Assembly (NCBI RefSeq): GCF_018860745.1
Contig: NZ_JAHKPY010000012.1
Coordinates: 496,001 to 560,000 of the forward strand
Direction: 5' to 3'
DNA: 64,000 nt
From: Zobellia uliginosa
GTDB taxonomy: Bacteria; Bacteroidota; Bacteroidia; Flavobacteriales; Flavobacteriaceae
The notes beneath the pieces were generated by a model that was given only the letters and a program-made list of their open reading frames with translations, had not been told where the DNA came from and did no database searches. The first letter of the stretch is position 1, and every line of letters starts with the position of its first letter. Positions 25,458 to 32,592 of this stretch are shown here, one piece after another. A program made the translations under genes and the position numbers.

Positions 25458-25970
25458 TTATTTTAAGGTTCTAAAAAACTCAACTACACTACGAGCTTGC
25501 TCTTGTGTTAATCCTTGGTTGGCCATTGGAGCGCCGTTAAATTCTGCCATAAGCTCTTTTGCCAAGGGATCTTCCTTAACCATAACCTCAGGATTTAAAA
25601 TCATGTTCATTACCCATTCCGGACTACGTCTTTCTAAAATTCCCGTTGGAGCTGGACCAATGAATTTCTTATCCACCCGGTGACAGGCCAAACACATTTG
25701 AGTATAAATTTCCTCCCCTTTTTTGGCCAATGCCTCATCAATATCCGGAGCTAACGCCAATGAAGTGATTGGTCCTACCCCTTTGTTTTCCAAATCCACG
25801 CGTTTGGATGCCGGAACCGTACTTGTGGCCGGAACAGCTTCTGCCGGTTTCTCTGTTTTGGATTTTTCACGATTTACGCTAAATCCTTCTTTCTTCTTTT
25901 CTTCTTTGCCTCCACATGCCATAAGTAGGAGCGAAAAAAAAATTACGACACTTCTATTTATAATTTTCAT
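25458..25970 (-). CDS. Cytochrome c lipoprotein, first gene of the nos operon
   Basis: I set the start at the ATG at 25970, giving 170 residues that begin with a lipoprotein signal (MKIINRSVVIFFSLLLMAC). The frame stays open to an ATG at 26003, but that lies inside the -7 element and cannot be the start. After a Lys/Glu- and Pro/Ala-rich linker there is one haem c site, MCLACH near residue 98, and a C-terminal fold with NGAPMANQGLT supplying the likely axial methionine. It is a membrane-anchored monohaem cytochrome that probably donates electrons to NosZ, encoded 19 bases downstream. Its promoter carries both an Fnr-type and an Rrf2-type site. Confidence 0.85.
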   Translation of the reverse strand: MKIINRSVVIFFSLLLMACGGKEEKKKEGFSVNREKSKTEKPAEAVPATSTVPASKRVDLENKGVGPITSLALAPDIDEALAKKGEEIYTQMCLACHRVDKKFIGPAPTGILERRSPEWVMNMILNPEVMVKEDPLAKELMAEFNGAPMANQGLTQEQARSVVEFFRTLK

Positions 25971-26000
25971 TTTAAGCGGTTTAAAAATTAATTTATGTGG

Positions 26001-26043
26001 CAAATGTATGTGGTAAGCGCAGTCAAAAACATGATATACATCA
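26001..26043 (-). promoter_or_regulatory. Fnr-type dyad and perfect -7 element of the nos operon
   Basis: The dyad TGATATACATCA is at 26032-26043. On the minus strand a perfect -7 element TACATTTG runs from 26008 to 26001, starting 29.5 bp from the dyad centre. The cytochrome c start at 25970 follows 31 bases later. Confidence 0.82.
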
Positions 26044-26059
26044 GGTTTAGATATAAAAA

Positions 26060-26073
26060 GGATAAAATTGTCC
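26060..26073 (-). promoter_or_regulatory. Rrf2-type operator of the nos operon
   Basis: GGATAAAATTGTCC matches the GGAYA-N4-TRTCC pattern found before rrf2 and ric. It lies 17 bp upstream of the Fnr-type dyad, so it does not cover the core promoter. The remaining DNA up to 26305 is AT-rich and holds only a doubtful 40-codon frame at 26107-26229. Confidence 0.6.
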
Positions 26074-26305
26074 TTTATTTTAATTTTTTATTGAAACAAG
26101 GGTTCCATGAAAGTTGTAAATTCAAAAAATGACCTAGTAAAAAGCTCTGTCAGCATAAGATGCCAGACAAGTCACGGAGTTTTTTTAATAGTAGAAAAGG
26201 GTACTAAATTAACAGGGTATCTACGTTAAAAAAGTAGGATTAGAGAGCGCTATTTTACAGCGAGGTTAAAAATGGGCAAAACAATCATTTCTTTATTTCT
26301 AGAAC

Positions 26306-26339
26306 AAAAAAAGGGCGGCACGTATAAAACGTCCCGCCC
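26306..26339 (-). terminator. Strong terminator of the hemN-usp unit
   Basis: On the minus strand GGGCGG-G-ACGT pairs with ACGT-G-CCGCCC around a 5-base loop and ends in seven T. It lies 24 bases after the usp stop codon. The G-G mismatch in the middle is the only imperfection. Confidence 0.92.
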
Positions 26340-26362
26340 ATAGTTGCGTAGTTTAAGTGCAT

Positions 26363-27184
26363 CTATATTTTAAAGGTCACCACTGGTATTTTAGAATGGT
26401 TAACAACATCTTCGCCAATACTACCCATAAAGAAATGGGCCAAGCCCTTACGGCCGTGAGTAGAGATACCTATTGCATCGGCACTATTATTTTCGCTATA
26501 ATTCAGAACACCTCGTTCCACACTATAATCATTATATATTTCAACTTGCAAGGCCTGATTTACTTTACCTATAAAACTATTAATACGTGTATAAATATCA
26601 CCGGAACTTAAGAAATCATCGCCAGGTGTATTAATGTAAACCAAGTCCAATTCAGCTTTTAACATATCAGCAAATTTTTTGGCTTTGTCAAAAGCAACAA
26701 TACTTTCTTCTCTAAAATCAGATGCAAATACAAAACGATTGATTTTGAAATCCGGTATTTCATTTTTGATTACTAACACAGGAATTTCAGCATTACGTAC
26801 TACCTTCTCAGCATTGGAACCAATAAAAATTTCTTCAAGTCCATCAGAGCCATGAGAACCCATAACGATAAGTTCCGCTTTATGCTCGGCAGCAATTTCA
26901 TTTACTTCACTAAATACTTTGTAGTGTTTAATAATAGGTGTAACCTTAACGCCTTCCAGGTAAGGCTTTTTTAAAAATTCATTGAATCTTTTTTCAGCCA
27001 ATTTTATTAGAAAAACGGTTTGTTCCGGGTGAAAACCTTCTGTAGAAGTTATCATAGCCTGATTAAGTTCTAACATATGCAAGGCCAATATCTCGGAGCC
27101 ATGCTTTTCAGCAAGGGAAACAGCAACTTTAAGTGCATTTTCAGACTGTTCGGAAAAATCTAGAGGTACTATAATTTTTTTCAT
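26363..27184 (-). CDS. Tandem universal stress protein (UspA family)
   Basis: The 273-residue protein has two Usp domains. Both keep the nucleotide-binding motif: GSHGSDGLEEIFIGSNA near residues 115-131, and STHGRKGLAHFFMGSIG near 245-261. The protein begins MKKIIVPLDFSEQSENAL. This differs from the other Usp of the window, whose second motif is degenerate. It lies 35 bases behind hemN on the same strand and before a strong terminator, so the pair should be one transcript from the Fnr-type hemN promoter. A role in energy-limited or low-oxygen survival is the usual expectation for the family. Confidence 0.88.
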   Translation of the reverse strand: MKKIIVPLDFSEQSENALKVAVSLAEKHGSEILALHMLELNQAMITSTEGFHPEQTVFLIKLAEKRFNEFLKKPYLEGVKVTPIIKHYKVFSEVNEIAAEHKAELIVMGSHGSDGLEEIFIGSNAEKVVRNAEIPVLVIKNEIPDFKINRFVFASDFREESIVAFDKAKKFADMLKAELDLVYINTPGDDFLSSGDIYTRINSFIGKVNQALQVEIYNDYSVERGVLNYSENNSADAIGISTHGRKGLAHFFMGSIGEDVVNHSKIPVVTFKI

Positions 27185-27219
27185 AATATTTCTATTTTAT
27201 ATAAGATTAGGGCATGTAT

Positions 27220-28581
27220 TTAAACTGTCATTGAAAATAGTCTTTTTTCTGGTTCTTTTGTATGTAAAAGTACATCAAATGCCATACAAATATTTCTTAT
27301 AAACGGGCGGCCTTTTTCCGTAACCTTTATACCATCTTCAGAAACTATGAGCAAAGCATCCTGTTCCATTTCTTTTAACCGCTCCGTTACCTCTTCTATT
27401 CTTTGGATACGAAGATTCTCATTGGTCCACGAGGTCTTAAACCCACACATTAAATTTAGGATGTGTTTTCTTATTGCTCGGTCTTCATCCGTTAATATGT
27501 GCCCTCTATACACAGGAATAACATCATTTTCCACTAGATGCCGGTATTCCTCAATTCCTTTTACATTTTGGGCAAAACCATACCAACTATCACTAATACT
27601 TGAAGCTCCCAAACCAATCATAGCCTGAGTTTTTGATGCTGTATACCCCATGAAATTACGATGTAAACTACCTGATTCCATAGATTTGTAAAGCGTATCC
27701 GTAGTAAGCGCAAAATGGTCCATACCAATTTCATGATAGCCCACTTCTGCCAATAGGGCTTTACCAGTTTCATATTGTTGTCGTTTTTCATCGGCAGTTG
27801 GCAAATCGGCATCTTTATAACCTCTTTGTCCGTTTCCTTTTAACCAAGGTACGTGTGCGTAGCTATAAAACGCCAAGCGATCCGGTCTAAGTTCTTTGGT
27901 GCGCAAAATAGTTTCACGAACATGCTCTTCCTTTTGAAAAGGTAAACCAAAAATTATATCGTGACCTATGGACGTATACCCAATCTGCCTAGCCCATTCC
28001 GTAACATTCTTTACGTTGGCAAAGGGTTGAATGCGGTGTATAGCCTGTTGTACTTTTACATTATAATCTTGCACACCAAAACTAACGCGTCTAAAACCTA
28101 CATCGTATAAAGCTTGTAAATGTTCTTTGGTTGTATTGTTGGGGTGCCCTTCAAAACTAAATTCATAGTTTTCCGCCCTTTTGGCTATGCTAAAAATACC
28201 CTTGATCAGGTTTTTTAGATGCTGAGGCGAGAAAAAAGTGGGTGTACCACCTCCCAGGTGTAATTCTTTGATAATAGGACGCTCATTGAATAAATCACAA
28301 TATAACTTCCATTCTTTTAAAACCGACCGTATGTACGGCTCCTCTACCTCATGTCTTTGCGTAATACGTTTGTGACAACCACAAAACGTACACATACTCT
28401 CACAAAAAGGTAGATGTATATATAGACTTATGCCCTCTTTGGCATTACTTTCCTTAAAACTTTGAATTAAGCTAGATTGCCATTTCTTGCTCGAAAAAGT
28501 ATCCATATTCCAGTAAGGAACAGTTGGGTAACTAGTGTATCTGGGACCCGCAACATTATATTTTTGAACTAAACTGCACAT
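27220..28581 (-). CDS. hemN: Oxygen-independent coproporphyrinogen III dehydrogenase
   Basis: The 453-residue radical SAM enzyme decarboxylates coproporphyrinogen III to protoporphyrinogen IX without oxygen. The SAM cluster motif is CESMCTFCGCHK (C-x3-C-x2-C) near residues 52-63. LGGGTPTFF, GRRVSFGVQD-like FRRVSFGVQDY and the C-terminal HemN domain follow. I place the start at the ATG at 28581: the protein then begins MCSLVQKYNVAGPRYTSYP, as HemN usually does, and the ATG 13 codons upstream at 28620 lies upstream of the -7 element. It is the only haem biosynthesis gene here and would supply haem for the cytochromes when oxygen falls. Its Fnr-type promoter agrees. Confidence 0.94.
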   Translation of the reverse strand: MCSLVQKYNVAGPRYTSYPTVPYWNMDTFSSKKWQSSLIQSFKESNAKEGISLYIHLPFCESMCTFCGCHKRITQRHEVEEPYIRSVLKEWKLYCDLFNERPIIKELHLGGGTPTFFSPQHLKNLIKGIFSIAKRAENYEFSFEGHPNNTTKEHLQALYDVGFRRVSFGVQDYNVKVQQAIHRIQPFANVKNVTEWARQIGYTSIGHDIIFGLPFQKEEHVRETILRTKELRPDRLAFYSYAHVPWLKGNGQRGYKDADLPTADEKRQQYETGKALLAEVGYHEIGMDHFALTTDTLYKSMESGSLHRNFMGYTASKTQAMIGLGASSISDSWYGFAQNVKGIEEYRHLVENDVIPVYRGHILTDEDRAIRKHILNLMCGFKTSWTNENLRIQRIEEVTERLKEMEQDALLIVSEDGIKVTEKGRPFIRNICMAFDVLLHTKEPEKRLFSMTV

Positions 28582-28601
28582 AGATCGTATCTTGTTTAAT
28601 A

Positions 28602-28644
28602 CAAACTTAGTTCTGTTCAATAGCTTAAAATATGATAATTGTCA
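28602..28644 (-). promoter_or_regulatory. Fnr-type dyad and perfect -7 element of hemN
   Basis: The dyad TGATAATTGTCA is at 28633-28644. On the minus strand a perfect -7 element TAAGTTTG runs from 28609 to 28602, 29.5 bp from the dyad centre. The ATG at 28581 is 20 bases beyond the -7 element. Confidence 0.85.
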
Positions 28645-28675
28645 GGTATCGGAATTTAAGAGACGTATAGAACGG

Positions 28676-28885
28676 TTAAAGCTCCTCACAAATAAAACCT
28701 TGATTTTTTAAAAGTGAAGTTACCATAGTTGGACATTTATGGGTTTCGACCCGGAGGATATTGTCACAATCCTCCAAGTCAAAATTCCATTTTCCTTCCG
28801 GTTTTATCAATTGATTCAATAATGGTTTCAATCTTTTTATCTGCTTACTTCTTAATACCGATGTTCTGAATACCAATACGGTCAT
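28676..28885 (-). CDS. Small protein of unknown function, possibly heavy-metal-domain-like
   Basis: From the ATG at 28885 this is a 69-residue protein, MTVLVFRTSVLRSKQI onwards, with a basic middle and an acidic stretch FDLEDCDNILRVETH. The alternating strand and helix pattern and the final TSLLKNQGFICEEL resemble the beta-alpha-beta fold of small HMA-type or ferredoxin-like proteins, but the metal CxxC is missing. The frame is open further upstream to an ATG at 28933 that would lie inside the DinB gene. It overlaps no neighbour from 28885 and starts ten bases after the DinB stop, so it is probably cotranscribed with it. Confidence 0.6.
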   Translation of the reverse strand: MTVLVFRTSVLRSKQIKRLKPLLNQLIKPEGKWNFDLEDCDNILRVETHKCPTMVTSLLKNQGFICEEL

Positions 28886-28895
28886 GATTAAAATT

Positions 28896-29402
28896 TTAAA
28901 GTGTATTTCTGTCCCAAAACATAGGTGGTTCAATATTCAACGAACGCAGATATACGTAACCTTGACCTCTATGATGAATTTCATTATCTATGAAATAAAG
29001 AATAGCAGATTGTACCGTACCCTCATAAAGACCGAAGCTTTTGATTTCTTCATGAAACCTACTTATATTTATTTTTGACCAGTTTTCATTGATTTCCTTG
29101 GTTTCTTTATCCCATAGTTCCAACACTTTTTGTTTACTATTACCATGTGCAATGTGTTCATTTTGAACCGTAGTTACGCCTGTTACAATCTCTTTGGTAC
29201 CCGGCCCGCCAATACTTAACAGTTCTTGGATCATTTCTGCAAAGGTGCGCATGCCGCCAATAGAATATTCAAAGAAATCCTTCTCTGGGAATTTTTCTAT
29301 TAGTTTTCGTGTAAGCGCTCTATGACCTTGCCAATGGGCCAATAGTTCGGATGAAAGAATTACTTGTGCCACTTTTTCTGTAGATGAGACTCCGGTGTTC
29401 AT
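28896..29402 (-). CDS. DinB-family metalloprotein
   Basis: The 168-residue protein has the four-helix DinB/YfiT pattern. LAHWQGHRALTRKLIEKFPEKDF lies in the first helix region, GGMRTFAEMIQELL in the second, and FIDNEIHHRGQGYVYLRSL carries the conserved HHRGQ metal motif near residues 140-144. Such proteins bind a divalent metal and include thiol-dependent transferases; the reaction here is unknown. It has its own -7 element TACATTTG on the minus strand at 29445 to 29438. Confidence 0.82.
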   Translation of the reverse strand: MNTGVSSTEKVAQVILSSELLAHWQGHRALTRKLIEKFPEKDFFEYSIGGMRTFAEMIQELLSIGGPGTKEIVTGVTTVQNEHIAHGNSKQKVLELWDKETKEINENWSKINISRFHEEIKSFGLYEGTVQSAILYFIDNEIHHRGQGYVYLRSLNIEPPMFWDRNTL

Positions 29403-29437
29403 AATTTACATTTTTTATATTCGTATTATTAATAGAA

Positions 29438-29445
29438 CAAATGTA
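29438..29445 (-). promoter_or_regulatory. -7 element of the DinB unit
   Basis: TACATTTG on the minus strand matches TAnnTTTG exactly and lies 35 bases before the DinB start codon. No dyad of the Fnr or Rrf2 type is present upstream of it. Confidence 0.55.
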
Positions 29446-29558
29446 AAAGTGACTGGTGACAGCGGTTTGTCAGTAGTAAAATTTTAGAACTTTTATTATT
29501 TTGGCTAACTAAGCTAAACCCAATAATAGCAATAGATTACAACAATTGAATTAAAAAA

Positions 29559-30683
29559 TCATTTTATCAACTTGGCAAAATTATATGCGGCGTTAACCAG
29601 ATTCGCATAACTGGAAGCCATTGCTTCTGGCAAAGTAGAAATACCCCTAATTATTGAATTGACATATGCCAGCCCAAACTTTTCCTGCTGTTCTATAGTT
29701 ATTGAAACCGAACCACACAGCGCGGCCACAGGAACCTTATATTTCTTTGCAGAGTTGACCACACCATTTATAGTCTTACCGGACAAGGTTTGCTCATCTA
29801 ACTGACCTTCTCCCGTAATAATCCAATCGGCATCTGAAATGGCCTCATCAAAATGTGCTAATTCTTTTACCAGGTCAATACCCGATGTTAGTTCTCCCCG
29901 CAAGAATACAATGGCTCCTCCTCCAATTCCTCCTGCTGCTCCGGAACCTTTAATTTTTTGAACCTTAATATTATAGGTATCCGAAATAACTGTGGCAAAA
30001 CTTTTTAGACCTTTATCTAAAATCTCTATTTCTTCTTGGGAAGCCCCTTTTTGTGCGGCATAAATTTTTGCCGCGCCATTTTTTCCATAAAAGGTATTAG
30101 AAACATCACAAGCAATTTTAAATTTAGCTTCTGATAACAACGGGTGTACGTTAGAAGCATCTATACTTCTTACCTTGACCAAATTACTTCCAATAGGTTC
30201 TAGATCCAAGCTAAAATCAGCTCTAAACTTATACCCAAGAGCATTGGCCATACCCATGCCACCATCATTGGTAGCGCTTCCTCCAATACCTAAAATAATT
30301 TCCTTGGCTCCTCTTTCTAGCGCATCTGCAATAAGTTCTCCCGTACCAAAGGTGGTGGTCTTCATACAGTTCCTATCTGTATCCTGCAATAATTTTAGTC
30401 CGGAGGCTTCGGCCATTTCTATATAAGCTATCTTGTTTTTCGCAGCATATAAATAGGAAGCGCTAATAGGACTAAACAAGGGGTCGTTTACGGTAATAGT
30501 TATTTTTTCACCATCAATGTAATGCTTCACCACATCAATAGTTCCATCGCCCCCATCTGCCAAAGGCATTTTCACGATTGTGGCATTATTAATGACATGT
30601 TGCAGTCCTTCCTCTACAGCAGAACAGAACTCAAAACCGCTAAGTGAACCCTTAAATTTATCTGGAGCGATTATAATTTTCAT
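29559..30683 (-). CDS. Glycerate kinase
   Basis: The 374-residue enzyme phosphorylates glycerate with ATP, feeding it into glycolysis. The start at 30683 gives MKIIIAPDKFKGSLS, the family N-terminus; the frame is open 20 codons further upstream into the symporter gene without resemblance. LPLADGGDGTIDV, GIGGSATNDGGMGMANALG, GSGAAGGIGGG and ITGEGQLDEQTLSGK are conserved blocks of the GarK/GlxK family. It starts 10 bases after the symporter gene. With the GH63-type hydrolase at 32593-33903 the natural reading is that it consumes glycerate released from a glycosylglycerate. Confidence 0.92.
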   Translation of the reverse strand: MKIIIAPDKFKGSLSGFEFCSAVEEGLQHVINNATIVKMPLADGGDGTIDVVKHYIDGEKITITVNDPLFSPISASYLYAAKNKIAYIEMAEASGLKLLQDTDRNCMKTTTFGTGELIADALERGAKEIILGIGGSATNDGGMGMANALGYKFRADFSLDLEPIGSNLVKVRSIDASNVHPLLSEAKFKIACDVSNTFYGKNGAAKIYAAQKGASQEEIEILDKGLKSFATVISDTYNIKVQKIKGSGAAGGIGGGAIVFLRGELTSGIDLVKELAHFDEAISDADWIITGEGQLDEQTLSGKTINGVVNSAKKYKVPVAALCGSVSITIEQQEKFGLAYVNSIIRGISTLPEAMASSYANLVNAAYNFAKLIK

Positions 30684-30693
30684 ATATCTAGTT

Positions 30694-32298
30694 TTATTGA
30701 AATACCGAAGGTAATAACATACAAGCACAAAGAATGATGACAAAATAACCTACTAAAATAGCTACCTCCTTCTTACCTGAATAATACACGACTTCAAGAC
30801 CTTCATTTACTGTTCTTTTGACCGTATAACTTACCGCAAGTGCAACAAGAATAGTTACCATACAACCTAGGGCATTCCACCAGAACCAAAAGATCGACGG
30901 CACATACAACCAAAGATAAATATTGAACAATACACCAGCAATAATACCAATGTTCGCACCAAGCGCGTGCGTTCTTTTTGTTAAAATAGCTAAGATGAAA
31001 GCCGCCAAAATAGGTCCATAAAAGACCGAGCTTATTTTATTGATAACTTCAATAACAGTACCCTCTATATTACCTGCAAAAAATGCAAAGAACAAACAGA
31101 CCAGGCCCCAGAAAATAGAAAGTATTCTAGAATAAGACATATATTGTCTATCTGCCATATCTGGCTTGAACCTTTTTACAAAATCTTCCATAGTTACCGC
31201 AGACAAAGAGTTTACCGTAGAGCTCAAAGTAGACATTGCTGCGGACATAATAGCTACGATTAAAATACCAATTATTCCGTTGGGCAAATATTTTATTATA
31301 AAAACCGGCACCAAGAGATCGGCTTTCTTGCCTTCCAAAGAAGAAATATTAGCTTGATAGACCGTTTCCATCTGATCTTGAAAACCTAAATCCTGCATTA
31401 ACAAAGTACCCAAAACCAACCCCATAATACAATAAGTGAGCGTAAATGGAAATCTTAACAGACCATTTGCCATCATAAGTTTCTTTAGGTTGGGCATACT
31501 GCTAGAGGACAATAAACGTTGTGATTGCGTCTGGTCCGTACCGTAATATGATGCGTATAAAAAGAAACCACCAATGACCATTGGCCAAAAGCCAAATTCA
31601 TCACTGCCATCCGCATTATTAAAACCCCATTTATTAAAGTCAACGGCAGTAATACGATTATGATCTACATTGGCTAAAAAATTGTCTAAACCACCAAGCT
31701 CACTAAAGCCGTAAAAAAGACATATAATTATACCAATAAACAAAATACTCATTTGTATAACATCTCCCCAAATAACAGCTTTCATACCTCCTTGAAAAGA
31801 ATAAATCATAGTGATAACTCCAATAATCAAAACCGATATCCAAAAATCCAATTGAATAGTAGCCTGTAGAATTAACGCCATGGTATACACCATTACGCCT
31901 GTGGCCACTGACCTACTTATCTGAAAAACAAAACTGATCAATAAACGAGATGAGGCATCAAAACGTGTTTCCAAATATTCATAAACACTAACAATCCCAG
32001 ATTTATAAAGTGTTGGTAATACCGCCACTAACAAAAATGCCATAGCCAATGGCACTCCTAATTCATAGGTAAGCCATTGCATACCACCTCCATCCTTAAG
32101 ACCTACAAATGCGGGAGCAGAAATAAAACTAATTGCCGAAAGCTGCGTTGCCATGGCGGAAAGACTCAGTGGTAACCAAGATGTTTTTCTTCCCCCTAAG
32201 AAATAATCACCTCCTGAACTGTTTTCTTTAAAAAGAAAACCAAGCCCCAAAAAACCTACGAGGTAAAAAACGATTATGATATAATCCAAATAATTCAT
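30694..32298 (-). CDS. Sodium/solute symporter (SSS family)
   Basis: The 534-residue protein has about 13-14 membrane helices and SSS signatures: GGDYFLGGRKTSWLPLSLS near residues 29-47, SAISFISAPAF, and GGMKAVIWGDVIQ near 170-182. It imports an organic solute with sodium across the inner membrane. Substrate cannot be read directly. The neighbours, a glycerate kinase 10 bases downstream and a GH63-type enzyme without signal peptide upstream, suggest a glycosylglycerate. A 294-base gap precedes it, holding a long imperfect palindrome (32432-32485) and AGTTG/CAACT repeats at 32367-32391. Confidence 0.88.
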   Translation of the reverse strand: MNYLDYIIIVFYLVGFLGLGFLFKENSSGGDYFLGGRKTSWLPLSLSAMATQLSAISFISAPAFVGLKDGGGMQWLTYELGVPLAMAFLLVAVLPTLYKSGIVSVYEYLETRFDASSRLLISFVFQISRSVATGVMVYTMALILQATIQLDFWISVLIIGVITMIYSFQGGMKAVIWGDVIQMSILFIGIIICLFYGFSELGGLDNFLANVDHNRITAVDFNKWGFNNADGSDEFGFWPMVIGGFFLYASYYGTDQTQSQRLLSSSSMPNLKKLMMANGLLRFPFTLTYCIMGLVLGTLLMQDLGFQDQMETVYQANISSLEGKKADLLVPVFIIKYLPNGIIGILIVAIMSAAMSTLSSTVNSLSAVTMEDFVKRFKPDMADRQYMSYSRILSIFWGLVCLFFAFFAGNIEGTVIEVINKISSVFYGPILAAFILAILTKRTHALGANIGIIAGVLFNIYLWLYVPSIFWFWWNALGCMVTILVALAVSYTVKRTVNEGLEVVYYSGKKEVAILVGYFVIILCACMLLPSVFQ

Positions 32299-32431
32299 GA
32301 GTGTATATACTTTTGGTTTGGTACCTTATATTTTTATTCCAATTCTATCAATATATTTTACTGCCTAGTTGTTATGCAACTATTTACAACTGCAAAATAT
32401 AGAAGAAATACCTTACAAATATTAAATTATA

Positions 32432-32485
32432 GACTCAAACGGCGGAAATTGAACAACACATTACAATTTACCGCCATTTTGAGTC
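32432..32485. repeat. 54-bp imperfect palindrome in the gap before the symporter gene
   Basis: Three nested arm pairs line up: GACTCAAA with TTTGAGTC, GGCGG with CCGCC, and AAATTG with CAATTT, around a 12-base loop. In total about 19 bp pair, with unpaired bases only at 32440, 32470 and 32476-32477. No clear T-run follows on either strand, so it is not an ordinary terminator. The rest of the gap (32299-32592) has the AGTTG/CAACT repeats and no coding frame I would defend. Confidence 0.65.
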
Positions 32486-32592
32486 AAAATGAGAATTGAA
32501 CAGCTCAACAACTAGCAACTAATTAACGCTAACCAACTGGGCTGGTTATACGAACACTTAGAAATCCTAATCCTCACAAAAACGTATTTGAC

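Noticed and set aside
26107-26229. A 40-codon plus-strand frame starting MKVVNSKNDLVK between the nos promoter and the hemN-usp terminator
   Set aside because: No family resemblance, no -7 element at a sensible distance, and mixed composition; probably a chance frame.
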